A stretch of 28,319 nt of DNA, taken from positions 1 through 28,319 of the forward strand of contig JAEXHR010000096.1 in NCBI GenBank assembly GCA_023449855.1, given 5' to 3'. The notes under the pieces are model-generated. The model did no database searches, was not told the DNA's origin, and saw nothing but the letters and a program-made list of their open reading frames with translations. The first letter of the stretch is position 1. Each line of letters starts with the position of its first letter. The translations under genes were made by a program, and so were the position numbers. Source of the DNA: Pseudomonadota bacterium. Its GTDB lineage: Bacteria; Pseudomonadota; Alphaproteobacteria; Rhizobiales; Xanthobacteraceae. Shown piece after piece: positions 1 through 7,242 of the stretch.

Positions 1-10
1 ACGACATAAC

Positions 11-44
11 AAAAAAAAAGCGCGGGGCTCGTCACCCCGCGCTT
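11..44 (-). terminator. Rho-independent terminator of the ALDH series
   Basis: An 8-bp perfect GC-rich stem (GCGCGGGG at 20-27 with CCCCGCGC at 35-42) has a 7-base loop. On the minus strand it is followed by nine uridines (A-run at 11-19). It lies 25 bases past the stop codon of the minus-strand aldehyde dehydrogenase and ends that transcription unit. Confidence 0.9.
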
Positions 45-66
45 CTTGTTTTTCAAGCCGAACGGA

Positions 67-1560
67 TCAGGTGTTGATCCAGACCGCCTTGATGTTGAGA
101 TATTCATCGATGTGGTGGACGCCGGACTCGCGGCCATAGCCGCTCATCTTGTAGCCGCCGAACGGCACGGCCGGGTCCATTGCCTGATAGCAATTAACCC
201 ACACCGAGCCGGCCTGCAGGGACTTGGCGAGGCGGTGGGCCTTGCTGACATCCTTGGTCCAGACACCGCTGCCGAGGCCGAACATGGTGTTGTTGGCACG
301 CTGCACGAGGTCGTCCATGTCTTCGAAAGCAATGGCCGAGATGACCGGGCCGAAGATTTCTTCCTGCGCGATCTTCATGTTGTCCTGCACATCAGCGAAC
401 ACGGTGGGCTGAACGAAGAAGCCCTTGGCGAGATCGCCGTCGGTGAGACGGCCGCCACCTGCCAGGGCCTTCGCACCTTCGCCAGCGCCGGTGGTCAGGT
501 AGCCGCTGACGCGGTCGAGCTGCTCCTTGGAGACCAGAGGCCCGAGCTGGATGCTGGGATCGACACCGTTGCCGACCTTCAGCTTCTTGGCGAACTCAGC
601 GACCTTACCGACGAATTCGTTATAGATCTTCTTTTCCACGAACAGGCGGGTGCCGGCGCTGCAGATCTGGCCGGAATTGGCGAACACCGCCATCGCGGCG
701 CCGGGTACTGCAGCGTCGAGGTCGGCGTCGGCAAACACGATGTTCGGCGACTTGCCGCCGAGTTCCAGCGACACGCGCTTGAGGTTGCCGGCCGAGGCGC
801 GGATGATCGACTGGCCGGTGAAATGCGAACCGGTGAAGGCGACCTTGTTGACGTCCTGATGCGAGGCGAGGGCCGCGCCCGCGGTTTCGCCGTAGCCCGG
901 AACCACATTGATGACGCCGGCGGGGAAGCCCGCTTCCAGCGCGAGCTCGCCGAGCCGGAGCGAGGTCAGCGGTGCTTCTTCGGCGGGCTTGAGTACGACA
1001 GTACAGCCCGTGGCGATGGCAGGCCCGATCTTCCAGACACTGGCGCTCAGCGGTGAATTCCACGGAATGATGGCACCGACAACACCGACAGGCTCCTTCA
1101 GTGTGTAGGAGAAGATCTGGCCGGGCAGCGAATTCTCGATGGTCTCGCCATAGATCAGCGTGGCCTGGCCGGCATAAAAGCGCAGCATGCCGATGATGCG
1201 TTGCTTGCCCGCAAAGGTGCGGCTAACGGGGGCGCCCATGTCGAGCGTGTCGAGCAGCGCGAGTTCATCAAAGTGCTTTTCGACGAGGTCGGCGAATTTC
1301 AGGAGCAGCGCCTGGCGCTCAAACGGCTTCGCCTTGCTCCACGGACCTTCGAAGGCGCGGCGGGCGGCAGCGACAGCGAGATCGATATCCTTCGCATCGC
1401 CTTCGGCGACAGTGGCGAGCAGTTCGCCGGTGGCGGGGTTGTGCGTCTCGAACTTCTTGCCGGACTGCGCATCGACCCATTTGCCGTCGATCAGCATCTG
1501 CTTGTAGGAGCCGTTCGCATACGGGTGCGACGTGGCGGAGATTGGCTGCATCAAGCCCAT
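67..1560 (-). CDS. NAD(P)-dependent aldehyde dehydrogenase (ALDH superfamily)
   Basis: This predicted cytosolic enzyme oxidises an aldehyde to the acid with NAD(P)+. The 497-residue length is normal for the family. Visible active-site elements are the oxyanion Asn168 in IPWNSP, Lys191 in VLKPAE, the general base Glu266 in LELGGKS and the nucleophile Cys300 in NSGQICSAGTR. The open frame extends upstream to 1701, but the ATG at 1560 is preceded by a strong GGGAGGATC ribosome-binding site and fits the family N-terminus, so I use it. It is the last gene of the minus-strand series ALDH, amidotransferase, ALDH and ends at an intrinsic terminator. The substrate cannot be told from sequence. Phenylacetaldehyde-, betaine-aldehyde- or gamma-aminobutyraldehyde-type activities are all possible. 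It is a clear paralogue of the ALDH at 2524-4002. Confidence 0.93.
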   Translation of the reverse strand: MGLMQPISATSHPYANGSYKQMLIDGKWVDAQSGKKFETHNPATGELLATVAEGDAKDIDLAVAAARRAFEGPWSKAKPFERQALLLKFADLVEKHFDELALLDTLDMGAPVSRTFAGKQRIIGMLRFYAGQATLIYGETIENSLPGQIFSYTLKEPVGVVGAIIPWNSPLSASVWKIGPAIATGCTVVLKPAEEAPLTSLRLGELALEAGFPAGVINVVPGYGETAGAALASHQDVNKVAFTGSHFTGQSIIRASAGNLKRVSLELGGKSPNIVFADADLDAAVPGAAMAVFANSGQICSAGTRLFVEKKIYNEFVGKVAEFAKKLKVGNGVDPSIQLGPLVSKEQLDRVSGYLTTGAGEGAKALAGGGRLTDGDLAKGFFVQPTVFADVQDNMKIAQEEIFGPVISAIAFEDMDDLVQRANNTMFGLGSGVWTKDVSKAHRLAKSLQAGSVWVNCYQAMDPAVPFGGYKMSGYGRESGVHHIDEYLNIKAVWINT

Positions 1561-1711
1561 GATGATCCTCCCGGGGGACTGAATTGTTCTGCCGTTGTGG
1601 CGCGCGGAATATATCGTTTCCGCCAGATGGGTAAAGCTAGGGAACCCGCGCCGGGCTGCATGGGAGGTCTTCGCGCGCAATTCACGAGCGTGAATTCGCA
1701 TCTGGACTCAT

Positions 1712-2425
1712 TCAATCCAGCGCGTGGATCCATCGTCCGAAGATGCGGCTTGCTCGATCCTGCAACTGCGGTGCGACCGCTGCGGTTGCGGTGCGCAATT
1801 CCGTCACGGGAATCCCGGCTGCCGATAGTTCGACGGCGTGGCCGACATACCATTCCTCGAGTTGCCGCGGATCGGCTTCAAGATGGAATTGCAGCGCGAG
1901 TGCATTGCGACCGAAGGCAAATGCCTGATTCTCGTAGTGTGTGTTGGACGCAAGCCGCATGACGCCGTTCGGGAGATCGAACGTATCTCCATGCCAGTGC
2001 AGGACATGGGCGCCATCCTCGGCGAGCGGTGCGAGGCAGGACGTCGCACCTTGCTCCGTCAGGGAAATTTTGCCCCAGCCTATTTCCTTTGTGTCGCCGG
2101 CATAGACGCGGGCTCCCAATGCACGGGCCATCAATTGTGCGCCAAGGCAGATACCGAGGGTGGGGCGGTCCTGCTTCAACCGTCGCTCCAGCAGCTGGAT
2201 TTCCCGTGTAAGAAATGGATAGGCCTCGGCCTCATAGACGCCGATCGGGCCGCCGAGTACGATCAGGAGGTCGGCATTCTCGATCGAGGCATGGCCGAGA
2301 TCGTCGATGGCCGCCTCGCAGAAAGCCACGTCCCAACCGGCACGATCCAGCACGGCTGAGAGCAGGCCGAGATCTTCGAACGCCACATGGCGCAGAGCGA
2401 CGGCAGAGCGCCGGTGACGGTTCAT
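1712..2425 (-). CDS. class I glutamine amidotransferase-like protein
   Basis: This is a stand-alone GATase1 domain of 237 residues, related to the amidotransferase part of GMP synthase (COG0518 type). The nucleophile elbow GICLGAQ carries the catalytic Cys (residue 93 from this start), and QFHLEAD carries the His and Glu of the triad (residues 181 and 183). An oxyanion glycine motif LGGPIGVYE precedes them. No synthetase domain is attached, so it either hydrolyses a gamma-glutamyl substrate or supplies ammonia to a partner. A GTG four codons upstream (2437) is an alternative start, and neither start has a good Shine-Dalgarno sequence. It lies between two ALDH genes. This recalls the PuuD/PuuC pairing of gamma-glutamyl-putrescine degradation, but that parallel is inference. 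A molybdate-box-like palindrome lies just upstream. Confidence 0.85.
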   Translation of the reverse strand: MNRHRRSAVALRHVAFEDLGLLSAVLDRAGWDVAFCEAAIDDLGHASIENADLLIVLGGPIGVYEAEAYPFLTREIQLLERRLKQDRPTLGICLGAQLMARALGARVYAGDTKEIGWGKISLTEQGATSCLAPLAEDGAHVLHWHGDTFDLPNGVMRLASNTHYENQAFAFGRNALALQFHLEADPRQLEEWYVGHAVELSAAGIPVTELRTATAAVAPQLQDRASRIFGRWIHALD

Positions 2426-2460
2426 GGAAAGGCTCACGCAAAAGACCGATTGTTCACATC

Positions 2461-2488
2461 ATCGTTATATCCGCATGAATATATCGAT
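2461..2488. promoter_or_regulatory. molybdate-box-like operator (ModE-type palindrome)
   Basis: ATCGTTATAT (2461-2470) and ATATATCGAT (2479-2488) form 10-base arms with nine complementary positions and an 8-base spacer. As I recall it, the published ModE consensus is ATCGNTATATA, six bases, TATATNNCGAT. This 28-base site matches every fixed position except the two innermost. It lies 36 bp upstream of the amidotransferase start and after the ALDH stop at 2524, so it could control the distal two genes. The ModE-type regulator at 4132 makes a functional site plausible. Confidence 0.55.
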
Positions 2489-2523
2489 CAACCGGCTTTT
2501 GCGCGCCGCAGCGATGCGCCGCG

Positions 2524-4002
2524 TCAGACGTTCAGGTTCATCCAGACGGCTTTTGGCTCGGTGAAGTTTTCCAGCGCGGCGTCGCCATGCTCGCGGCCGA
2601 AGCCGGAATCGCGGGAGCCGCCCCAGGGCAGCCGTACGTCGGTATAGCCATAGGTATTGATCCATACCGTGCCGGCCTTCACCTGTTGGGCGAAGCGCTG
2701 GACCCGGCCGATATCCTTGCTCCAGACGCCGGCAGCGAGGCTGTATCGGGTGCCGTTGGTCTTGCGGATCGCATCCGCCTCGTCGCTGAAACGGACCACG
2801 CTGACAACTGGGCCGAAGATCTCCTCCTGCGAAATGCGCATGTCGTGATCGACATGGGCGAAGACGGTCGGGGCGACGAAATAGCCGCGCTCGCCGATCC
2901 GTTCGCCGCCGGTCACGAGCTGTGCGCCTTCGCCGCGACCGATATCGACATAGTCGAGCACGCGCTTCATCTGCGCTTCCGAAACGATCGGCCCCATGGT
3001 GGTACCGGTTTCGCGGGGGTCACCGACCTTGATGGCGCGAGCCCGTGCGGTCAGGCGCTCGACGACCTCGTCATAGACGGCGTCGTGAACGAGGACACGG
3101 GAGCCCGCTGAGCAGACCTGCCCGGAATTGAAGAAAATGCCGGAAGCGGCAGCCTTGGTCGCAGCATCGAGATCGGCATCGCCAAAGATCACATTCGCAG
3201 ATTTGCCGCCGAGTTCGAGCGTCACGCGCTTCAGGTTGCCTGCAGCACCCGCCAGGATTTCGCGACCGACCGTCGGCGAGCCGGTGAAGGTCACCTTGTC
3301 GATATCCGGGTGGTCGACAATGGCGCGGCCGGCGATCCTGCCGTGGCCCGGCACGACATTCAGCGCGCCCGGAGGCAAGCCGGCTTCGAGCGCCAGTTCG
3401 CCGATCCGCAGCGCCGAGAGCGGTGTAATCTCCGCAGGCTTGAGCACGACCGTGCAGCCGCAGGCGAGGGCCGGGGCGATCTTCCACATGCCGATCATCA
3501 GCGGGAAATTCCATGGCACGATGGCGCCGACCACGCCGATCGGTTCGCGCACCGTATAGGTCAGCGCATCCGGTCGCGTGGAAATGACCTGGCCGCTGAT
3601 CTTGTCAGCCCAGCCGGCATAGTAGCGCAGCGTATCGACGGCCGCGGGCAGATCCTGCCGTTTCACGGCTGCCAGCGGCTTGCCGGCATCGAGGCTTTCG
3701 AGTGCGATCAATTCCTCGGCATGATCCTCGAGCAGTTGCGCCAGGCGCTGCAACACGAGGCCGCGATCGGCGGCGCGCATGCGGCCCCAGGGACCCTCAA
3801 AGGCTTTGCGGGCCGAGACGACGGCACGGTCGACGTCCGCGGCGTCGGCCTCGGCGACCACGGCGATGATCTCGCCGGTCGCGGGATTGAGGACATCGAG
3901 GTCGCGGCCGGAGAACGGTTCGACCTGCTGCCCGTCGATCAGGAGACGCTTGCGCGGCAGCTCGGTGGTGGAAGTGAGGTCGGCACGTGAGATCGTTTGC
4001 AT
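2524..4002 (-). CDS. NAD(P)-dependent aldehyde dehydrogenase (ALDH superfamily)
   Basis: This is a 492-residue cytosolic ALDH. It carries VPWNFP (Asn165), VLKPAE (Lys188), LELGGKS (base Glu263) and the catalytic Cys297 in NSGQVCSAGSR, all intact. The ATG at 4002 is preceded by a near-perfect GGGAGGGA ribosome-binding site. It is the first gene of the minus-strand series and diverges from the ModE-like regulator at 4132 across 129 bp that contain two dyads. The motifs are nearly the same as in the ALDH at 67-1560, so the two are paralogues, but the termini and mid-regions differ enough that they may take different aldehydes. Substrate unknown. Confidence 0.93.
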   Translation of the reverse strand: MQTISRADLTSTTELPRKRLLIDGQQVEPFSGRDLDVLNPATGEIIAVVAEADAADVDRAVVSARKAFEGPWGRMRAADRGLVLQRLAQLLEDHAEELIALESLDAGKPLAAVKRQDLPAAVDTLRYYAGWADKISGQVISTRPDALTYTVREPIGVVGAIVPWNFPLMIGMWKIAPALACGCTVVLKPAEITPLSALRIGELALEAGLPPGALNVVPGHGRIAGRAIVDHPDIDKVTFTGSPTVGREILAGAAGNLKRVTLELGGKSANVIFGDADLDAATKAAASGIFFNSGQVCSAGSRVLVHDAVYDEVVERLTARARAIKVGDPRETGTTMGPIVSEAQMKRVLDYVDIGRGEGAQLVTGGERIGERGYFVAPTVFAHVDHDMRISQEEIFGPVVSVVRFSDEADAIRKTNGTRYSLAAGVWSKDIGRVQRFAQQVKAGTVWINTYGYTDVRLPWGGSRDSGFGREHGDAALENFTEPKAVWMNLNV

Positions 4003-4021
4003 AAGTCCCTCCCATATCTGT

Positions 4022-4050
4022 TGCCGATGGGATCAGGAGGGACATCGGCA
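4022..4050. promoter_or_regulatory. 8-bp inverted repeat in the divergent promoter region
   Basis: TGCCGATG (4022-4029) and CATCGGCA (4043-4050) are perfectly complementary arms with a 13-base spacer. They lie between the ALDH start at 4002 and the regulator start at 4132. The site may be an operator or a leader hairpin of the ALDH transcript. Confidence 0.4.
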
Positions 4051-4084
4051 GTAAATATGATAACGAGAGACAAAGAACGGCTGC

Positions 4085-4108
4085 AGATATGAAGTCTTGG
4101 ACATATCT
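4085..4108. promoter_or_regulatory. dyad with molybdate-box geometry upstream of the regulator
   Basis: AGATATG (4085-4091) and CATATCT (4102-4108) are perfect 7-base arms. Taking six-base arms, the layout is AGATAT, 12 bases, ATATCT. This is the same spacing as CGTTAT, 12 bases, ATATCG in the palindrome at 2461-2488. A third copy of CATATCT lies at 4013-4019, next to the ALDH ribosome-binding site. The position 24 bp before the regulator start suggests autoregulation (inference). Confidence 0.42.
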
Positions 4109-4131
4109 CAGCTCGAGGAAGAGGGGAGGCG

Positions 4132-5208
4132 ATGCGGATCGACATCGAGACCGTCTGGCGTTTTCGCAAGCCCGGCTCGCGGCAGCCGACGGCGGTGATG
4201 CTCAGCTTCCTCAAGGACATCAGCGAGACCGGAAAAATCACCGTGGCAGCAAGCCGGCATCATATGTCGTATCGCCATGCGTGGAGCCTGGTGAATGACT
4301 GGTCGGCCTTCTTCGGCACGCCGGTGGTCGAGCGCAGCAAAGGCAAGGGTACGCGGCTGACAGCTTTCGGTAAGAAGCTGGTCTGGGCTGGCGAGCGTCT
4401 CGAAGCGCGGCTCGGCCCGCAGCTCGAAAATCTTGCGCAGGAGCTCGCCACCGAACTGAAGGAGCTTCTGCCCGGCCATCCCGCGATCATTCGCGTGCAT
4501 GCGAGTCACGGCTTTGCCGTGTCGAAACTGCGCGAGATGCTGAACGCGGCGACGGATGTCAGTATCGATCTCCGCTATGTCGGCAACCAGACCTCGCTGG
4601 TTTCGCTGGCGCATGACACCTGCGATCTCGCCGGCGTTCACCTGCCGCGTGGCGAGTTGCGCAAACAGAGCGTCAACGCCTGCAAGGATTGGCTGGACAA
4701 TCGTATCCATCGCGTGATCGGCTTTGCTACGCGTGAAATGGGATTGATGGTGAAGCCGGGAAATCCGCTGCGCATCACCTCGATGGAGGCGTTGGTCAAT
4801 CCCGCCATCCGTTTCGTCAATCGCGATCAGGATTCCGGCACCGGTCTGCTATTCGACCAGATCCTGCACCGGCACAAGATCGCGCCGGAGCGCGTCAATG
4901 GCTATGAGCAGGTGGAGTTCACCCACGCCGCCGTTGCGGCCTATGTGGCAAGCGACATGGCTGACGTCGCCTTTGGGGTCGAGGCTGCTGCACGGCAGTT
5001 CGGCCTCGATTTCGTGCGACTGTTGACGGAGGACTACTACTTCGTCTGCCGCGCGACGCTGCTGGAGCAGGAGTCGATGAAGCACATTCTCGCGGTGCTG
5101 CGCGGCATCGATTTTCGCGATGCGTTGGCGAAACTTCCGGGCTACGCCGAGGCGGACACCGGCATGATCAAATCGGTGAACGAGGTGTTTCATGGTAAGA
5201 AGCCTTAG
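4132..5208 (+). CDS. ModE-type winged-helix regulator with PBP-like sensor domain
   Basis: The protein has 358 residues. Residues about 20-95 resemble the ModE/LysR-type winged helix: MSYRHAWSLVNDW matches the recognition-helix region of ModE, and VVERSKGKGTRLTAFG matches its wing. Residues about 115-340 look like a periplasmic-binding-protein fold of the kind found in COG1910 regulators (molybdate-binding-like domain), including DSGTGLLFDQIL and the conserved AYVASDMADVAFGV. There is no signal peptide, so it acts in the cytoplasm as a DNA-binding sensor. The start ATG follows GGGGAGG. It is divergent from the ALDH series and upstream of an aldo/keto reductase. The ligand may be molybdate or tungstate, or something else if the PBP domain has drifted. 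Two ModE-like palindromes nearby support local control. Confidence 0.82.
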   Translation: MRIDIETVWRFRKPGSRQPTAVMLSFLKDISETGKITVAASRHHMSYRHAWSLVNDWSAFFGTPVVERSKGKGTRLTAFGKKLVWAGERLEARLGPQLENLAQELATELKELLPGHPAIIRVHASHGFAVSKLREMLNAATDVSIDLRYVGNQTSLVSLAHDTCDLAGVHLPRGELRKQSVNACKDWLDNRIHRVIGFATREMGLMVKPGNPLRITSMEALVNPAIRFVNRDQDSGTGLLFDQILHRHKIAPERVNGYEQVEFTHAAVAAYVASDMADVAFGVEAAARQFGLDFVRLLTEDYYFVCRATLLEQESMKHILAVLRGIDFRDALAKLPGYAEADTGMIKSVNEVFHGKKP

Positions 5209-5305
5209 CCATGCATAAGTGGCCACCCGTTCTGCGTTGGCGATGATGTGACGTGCCGTACGTCGAAGGAATGTTAGACCAGATAACCGATCAGGGAGTG
5301 CGTGC

Positions 5306-6286
5306 ATGGATTATATCAAATTCGGAAATACCGGTCTTGAAGTTTCTCGTCTGTGTCTGGGATGCATGACCTATGGCATTCCGGATCGCGGATCGCATGC
5401 CTGGACGCTGGACGAGCAGAACAGCCGGCCGCTGATCAAGCAGGCCATAGAGCTCGGCATCAATTTCTTCGACACCGCCAATGTCTATTCCGACGGGACC
5501 TCGGAAGAGATCGTCGGCCGCGCGCTGAAGGATTTTGCGAAGCGCGACGATATCGTCATCGCCACCAAGGTGTTCAATCGCATGCGTCCGGGGCCGAATG
5601 GCGCCGGCTTGTCGCGCAAGGCGATCATGACCGAGATTGATCACAGCCTGCGCCGGCTCGGCACCGACTATGTCGATCTCTATCAGATCCATCGCCTCGA
5701 CAAGACGACGCCCATCGAGGAGACGATGGAGGCGCTGCATGATGTCGTGAAGGCCGGCAAGGCGCGCTATATCGGCGCCTCCAGCATGTATGCGTGGCAG
5801 TTCGCCAAGGCGGTCTACACATCGCGGCTGAATGGCTGGACGCAGTTCGTCAGCATGCAGAACCATGTCAACCTGCTCAACCGCGAGGAAGAGCGCGAGA
5901 TGCTTCCGTTCTGCGCCGATCAGGGCATCGCGGTGATGCCGTGGAGCCCGCTCGCCCGTGGCCGCCTGACCCGCGCCTGGGACGAGACCAGCGAGCGCCA
6001 GAAGACCGACGAATTCGGCAAGGGCCTCTATGTCCAGGCCGAGGCCGCGGATCGCAAGATCGTCGAACAGGTCGCTGCGGTCGCGAAGTCCCGTGGCGTC
6101 CCGCAAGCTCAGGTCGCCCTGTCCTGGCTCTTGCAGAAGCCGGGCATCACCTCGCCGATCGTCGGGGCGTCCAAGCCGGCGCATCTGACCGATGCGGTGG
6201 CGGCGCTTTCGCTCAAATTGACGACGGAAGAGATGGCGTCCCTGGAGGCGCCTTACGTCCCGCATGCGGTGGCCGGCTTCGGCTAG
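5306..6286 (+). CDS. aldo/keto reductase
   Basis: This is a 326-residue NADPH-dependent aldo/keto reductase with a TIM-barrel fold. It interconverts carbonyls and alcohols in the cytoplasm. The catalytic tetrad is visible as Asp56 and Tyr61 in FFDTANVYSDG, Lys88 in IATKVF and His129 in YQIHRLD. The C-terminal PIVGASKPAHL is the usual NADP-binding stretch. The ATG is preceded by AGGGAG. It lies 97 bp after the ModE-like regulator on the same strand, so it may be co-transcribed or use a promoter in that gap, where a GACGT/ACGTC dyad sits at 5250-5264. The link with aldehyde metabolism fits the two ALDH genes opposite. The exact substrate is unknown. Confidence 0.93.
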   Translation: MDYIKFGNTGLEVSRLCLGCMTYGIPDRGSHAWTLDEQNSRPLIKQAIELGINFFDTANVYSDGTSEEIVGRALKDFAKRDDIVIATKVFNRMRPGPNGAGLSRKAIMTEIDHSLRRLGTDYVDLYQIHRLDKTTPIEETMEALHDVVKAGKARYIGASSMYAWQFAKAVYTSRLNGWTQFVSMQNHVNLLNREEEREMLPFCADQGIAVMPWSPLARGRLTRAWDETSERQKTDEFGKGLYVQAEAADRKIVEQVAAVAKSRGVPQAQVALSWLLQKPGITSPIVGASKPAHLTDAVAALSLKLTTEEMASLEAPYVPHAVAGFG

Positions 6287-6585
6287 CGAAAATATTTGCA
6301 TCCGTGCCGATCGTCTCGACACGGATGCGATGCGCTGGTGCGCTGCGATAATGTCGCTAAATCTCTGGTATAGATCGATAATTGTGACAACCGGAGACGA
6401 GGCAGGCTGCTTACCTGCCTACGCGATCGCAGAAAGTCGCCTGTGGATTCTGCAATCCCAGAAAGAGCCCCTTAACCGGTAATCATCCACGCTCAAGAAG
6501 GGGCCGAGGACTCCGGTATTGTTTAATATTGATGCAAGACCTAGCCGATATTTGAAGCCATCCGAAAGCGTGGCAGGAGATTTTT
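6287..6585. other. intergenic region with three dyads, no convincing gene
   Basis: Just after the reductase stop there is a 9-bp stem (GCATCCGTG 6298-6306 with CACGGATGC 6320-6328, 13-base loop) without a T-run. A second hairpin is AGGCAGG/CCTGCCT at 6400-6420. GCCCCTT (6467-6473) can pair with AAGGGGC (6498-6504). An open frame at 6264-6482 has no ribosome-binding site or recognisable motif and was not called. Confidence 0.5.
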
Positions 6586-6768
6586 GTGACCCAACTCGAT
6601 TCTGAAATCGATGATCTGATCGCTGCCTGCCACGGCGACACCCGCGGCGTCGTTGGTGCGCTCATCATGGTCAACCGTCAGCTCGAGACCGAATTGGCCG
6701 AGCTGAAGGCGCAACTGGTCGCTGCACGCGCCGCCGAAGCACCAAGCGCCCACGCCGTCCTGCACTAA
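6586..6768 (+). CDS. small conserved-looking helical protein, function unknown
   Basis: This 60-residue protein uses a GTG start five bases after a good AGGAGA (6575-6580). The sequence reads as two helices: EIDDLIAACHGDTRGVVGALIMVNRQLE, then an Ala/Leu/Glu-rich segment able to form a coiled coil. There is no signal peptide or membrane segment. It stands alone, flanked by non-coding DNA on both sides. The composition and strong ribosome-binding site favour a real gene. I have the impression that small proteins like this recur in Bradyrhizobium relatives, but I cannot name a family. Function unknown. Confidence 0.62.
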   Translation: MTQLDSEIDDLIAACHGDTRGVVGALIMVNRQLETELAELKAQLVAARAAEAPSAHAVLH

Positions 6769-7177
6769 GGCCCCAAGATTCTGCCGGCCGCTTACTAGCG
6801 GCTGACTGAGCCTCCGGGCCATATCGTCCATCTCATGTGCGCAATGAACTCTCGCCATATGCGTTATCCGACTTGATGAACCTATCAGGCAGGCACAGCG
6901 ATTTGGCTGCCTGCACTACCGAACAATTTTGAGGGTCTGGACGGTACGAGACGGGGCTTCCAGTCTGGGGATCTGTGGGTGTTGGGGATCATCAACGTCG
7001 AGTAGACGCCCGCCCGCTGGGAGGGGCAGCCTGCGGCGAAATAACCTCATGGCCGGGCGACAGGTGTCCATCCAGGCTCAGCCCTCTCGAGGCCCCGTGC
7101 ATTAGGCTACAGGCGCCTCCAAGTGTCCGGCAGGCGCGCGTTTCCGTTTGATCTACCTCTGGCTGTGTGCGAGCATG
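6769..7177. other. non-coding region with nested complementary segments, possible small RNA
   Basis: No supported ORF is seen before 7243. A strong local hairpin (GCAGGCA 6889-6895 with TGCCTGC 6908-6914) is followed at a distance by an AATTTT run and may end the small gene at 6586. Three pairs of segments are complementary and nested: 6905-6911 with 7025-7031 (GGCTGCC/GGCAGCC), 6957-6963 with 7017-7023, and 6977-6983 with 7005-7011. The stretch ends at the terminator at 7178-7210, which has no obvious gene before it. This suggests a transcribed small RNA. Confidence 0.35.
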
Positions 7178-7210
7178 GACAAAAAGCTCTCCCATGGAGA
7201 GCTTTTTGTC
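7178..7210 (+). terminator. strong bidirectional-looking intrinsic terminator
   Basis: The 15-bp perfect stem GACAAAAAGCTCTCC (7178-7192) pairs with GGAGAGCTTTTTGTC (7196-7210) around a CAT loop. The T5 run at 7203-7207 gives a plus-strand terminator, and the matching A5 gives one on the minus strand. It lies 33 bp upstream of the secreted-protein gene and closes an upstream transcript for which no protein gene is evident. Confidence 0.8.
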
Positions 7211-7242
7211 GTGCTTATGCGTTTGTCTTTTGGGGGCTTCTC

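Noticed and set aside
1561..1701. A 47-codon N-terminal extension of the ALDH at 67-1560
   Set aside because: The added residues do not fit the family and would read through the ribosome-binding site of the ATG at 1560.
5291..6322. A 343-codon minus-strand frame opposite the aldo/keto reductase
   Set aside because: It covers the reductase, which has a full catalytic tetrad and a ribosome-binding site. The opposite frame has neither motifs nor a start signal.
6298..6328. A 9-bp stem after the aldo/keto reductase as an intrinsic terminator
   Set aside because: The stem is good but no T-run follows on the plus strand. It is listed only as a dyad within the gap.
7027..7038. CAGCCTGCGGCG, identical to a conserved stretch near the 3' end of E. 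coli 6S RNA
   Set aside because: The match is short, the matching 5' strand of the 6S closing stem is not clearly present, and the neighbourhood lacks the zapA/5-formyltetrahydrofolate cyclo-ligase genes that usually flank 6S RNA. I kept only a general small-RNA hypothesis.
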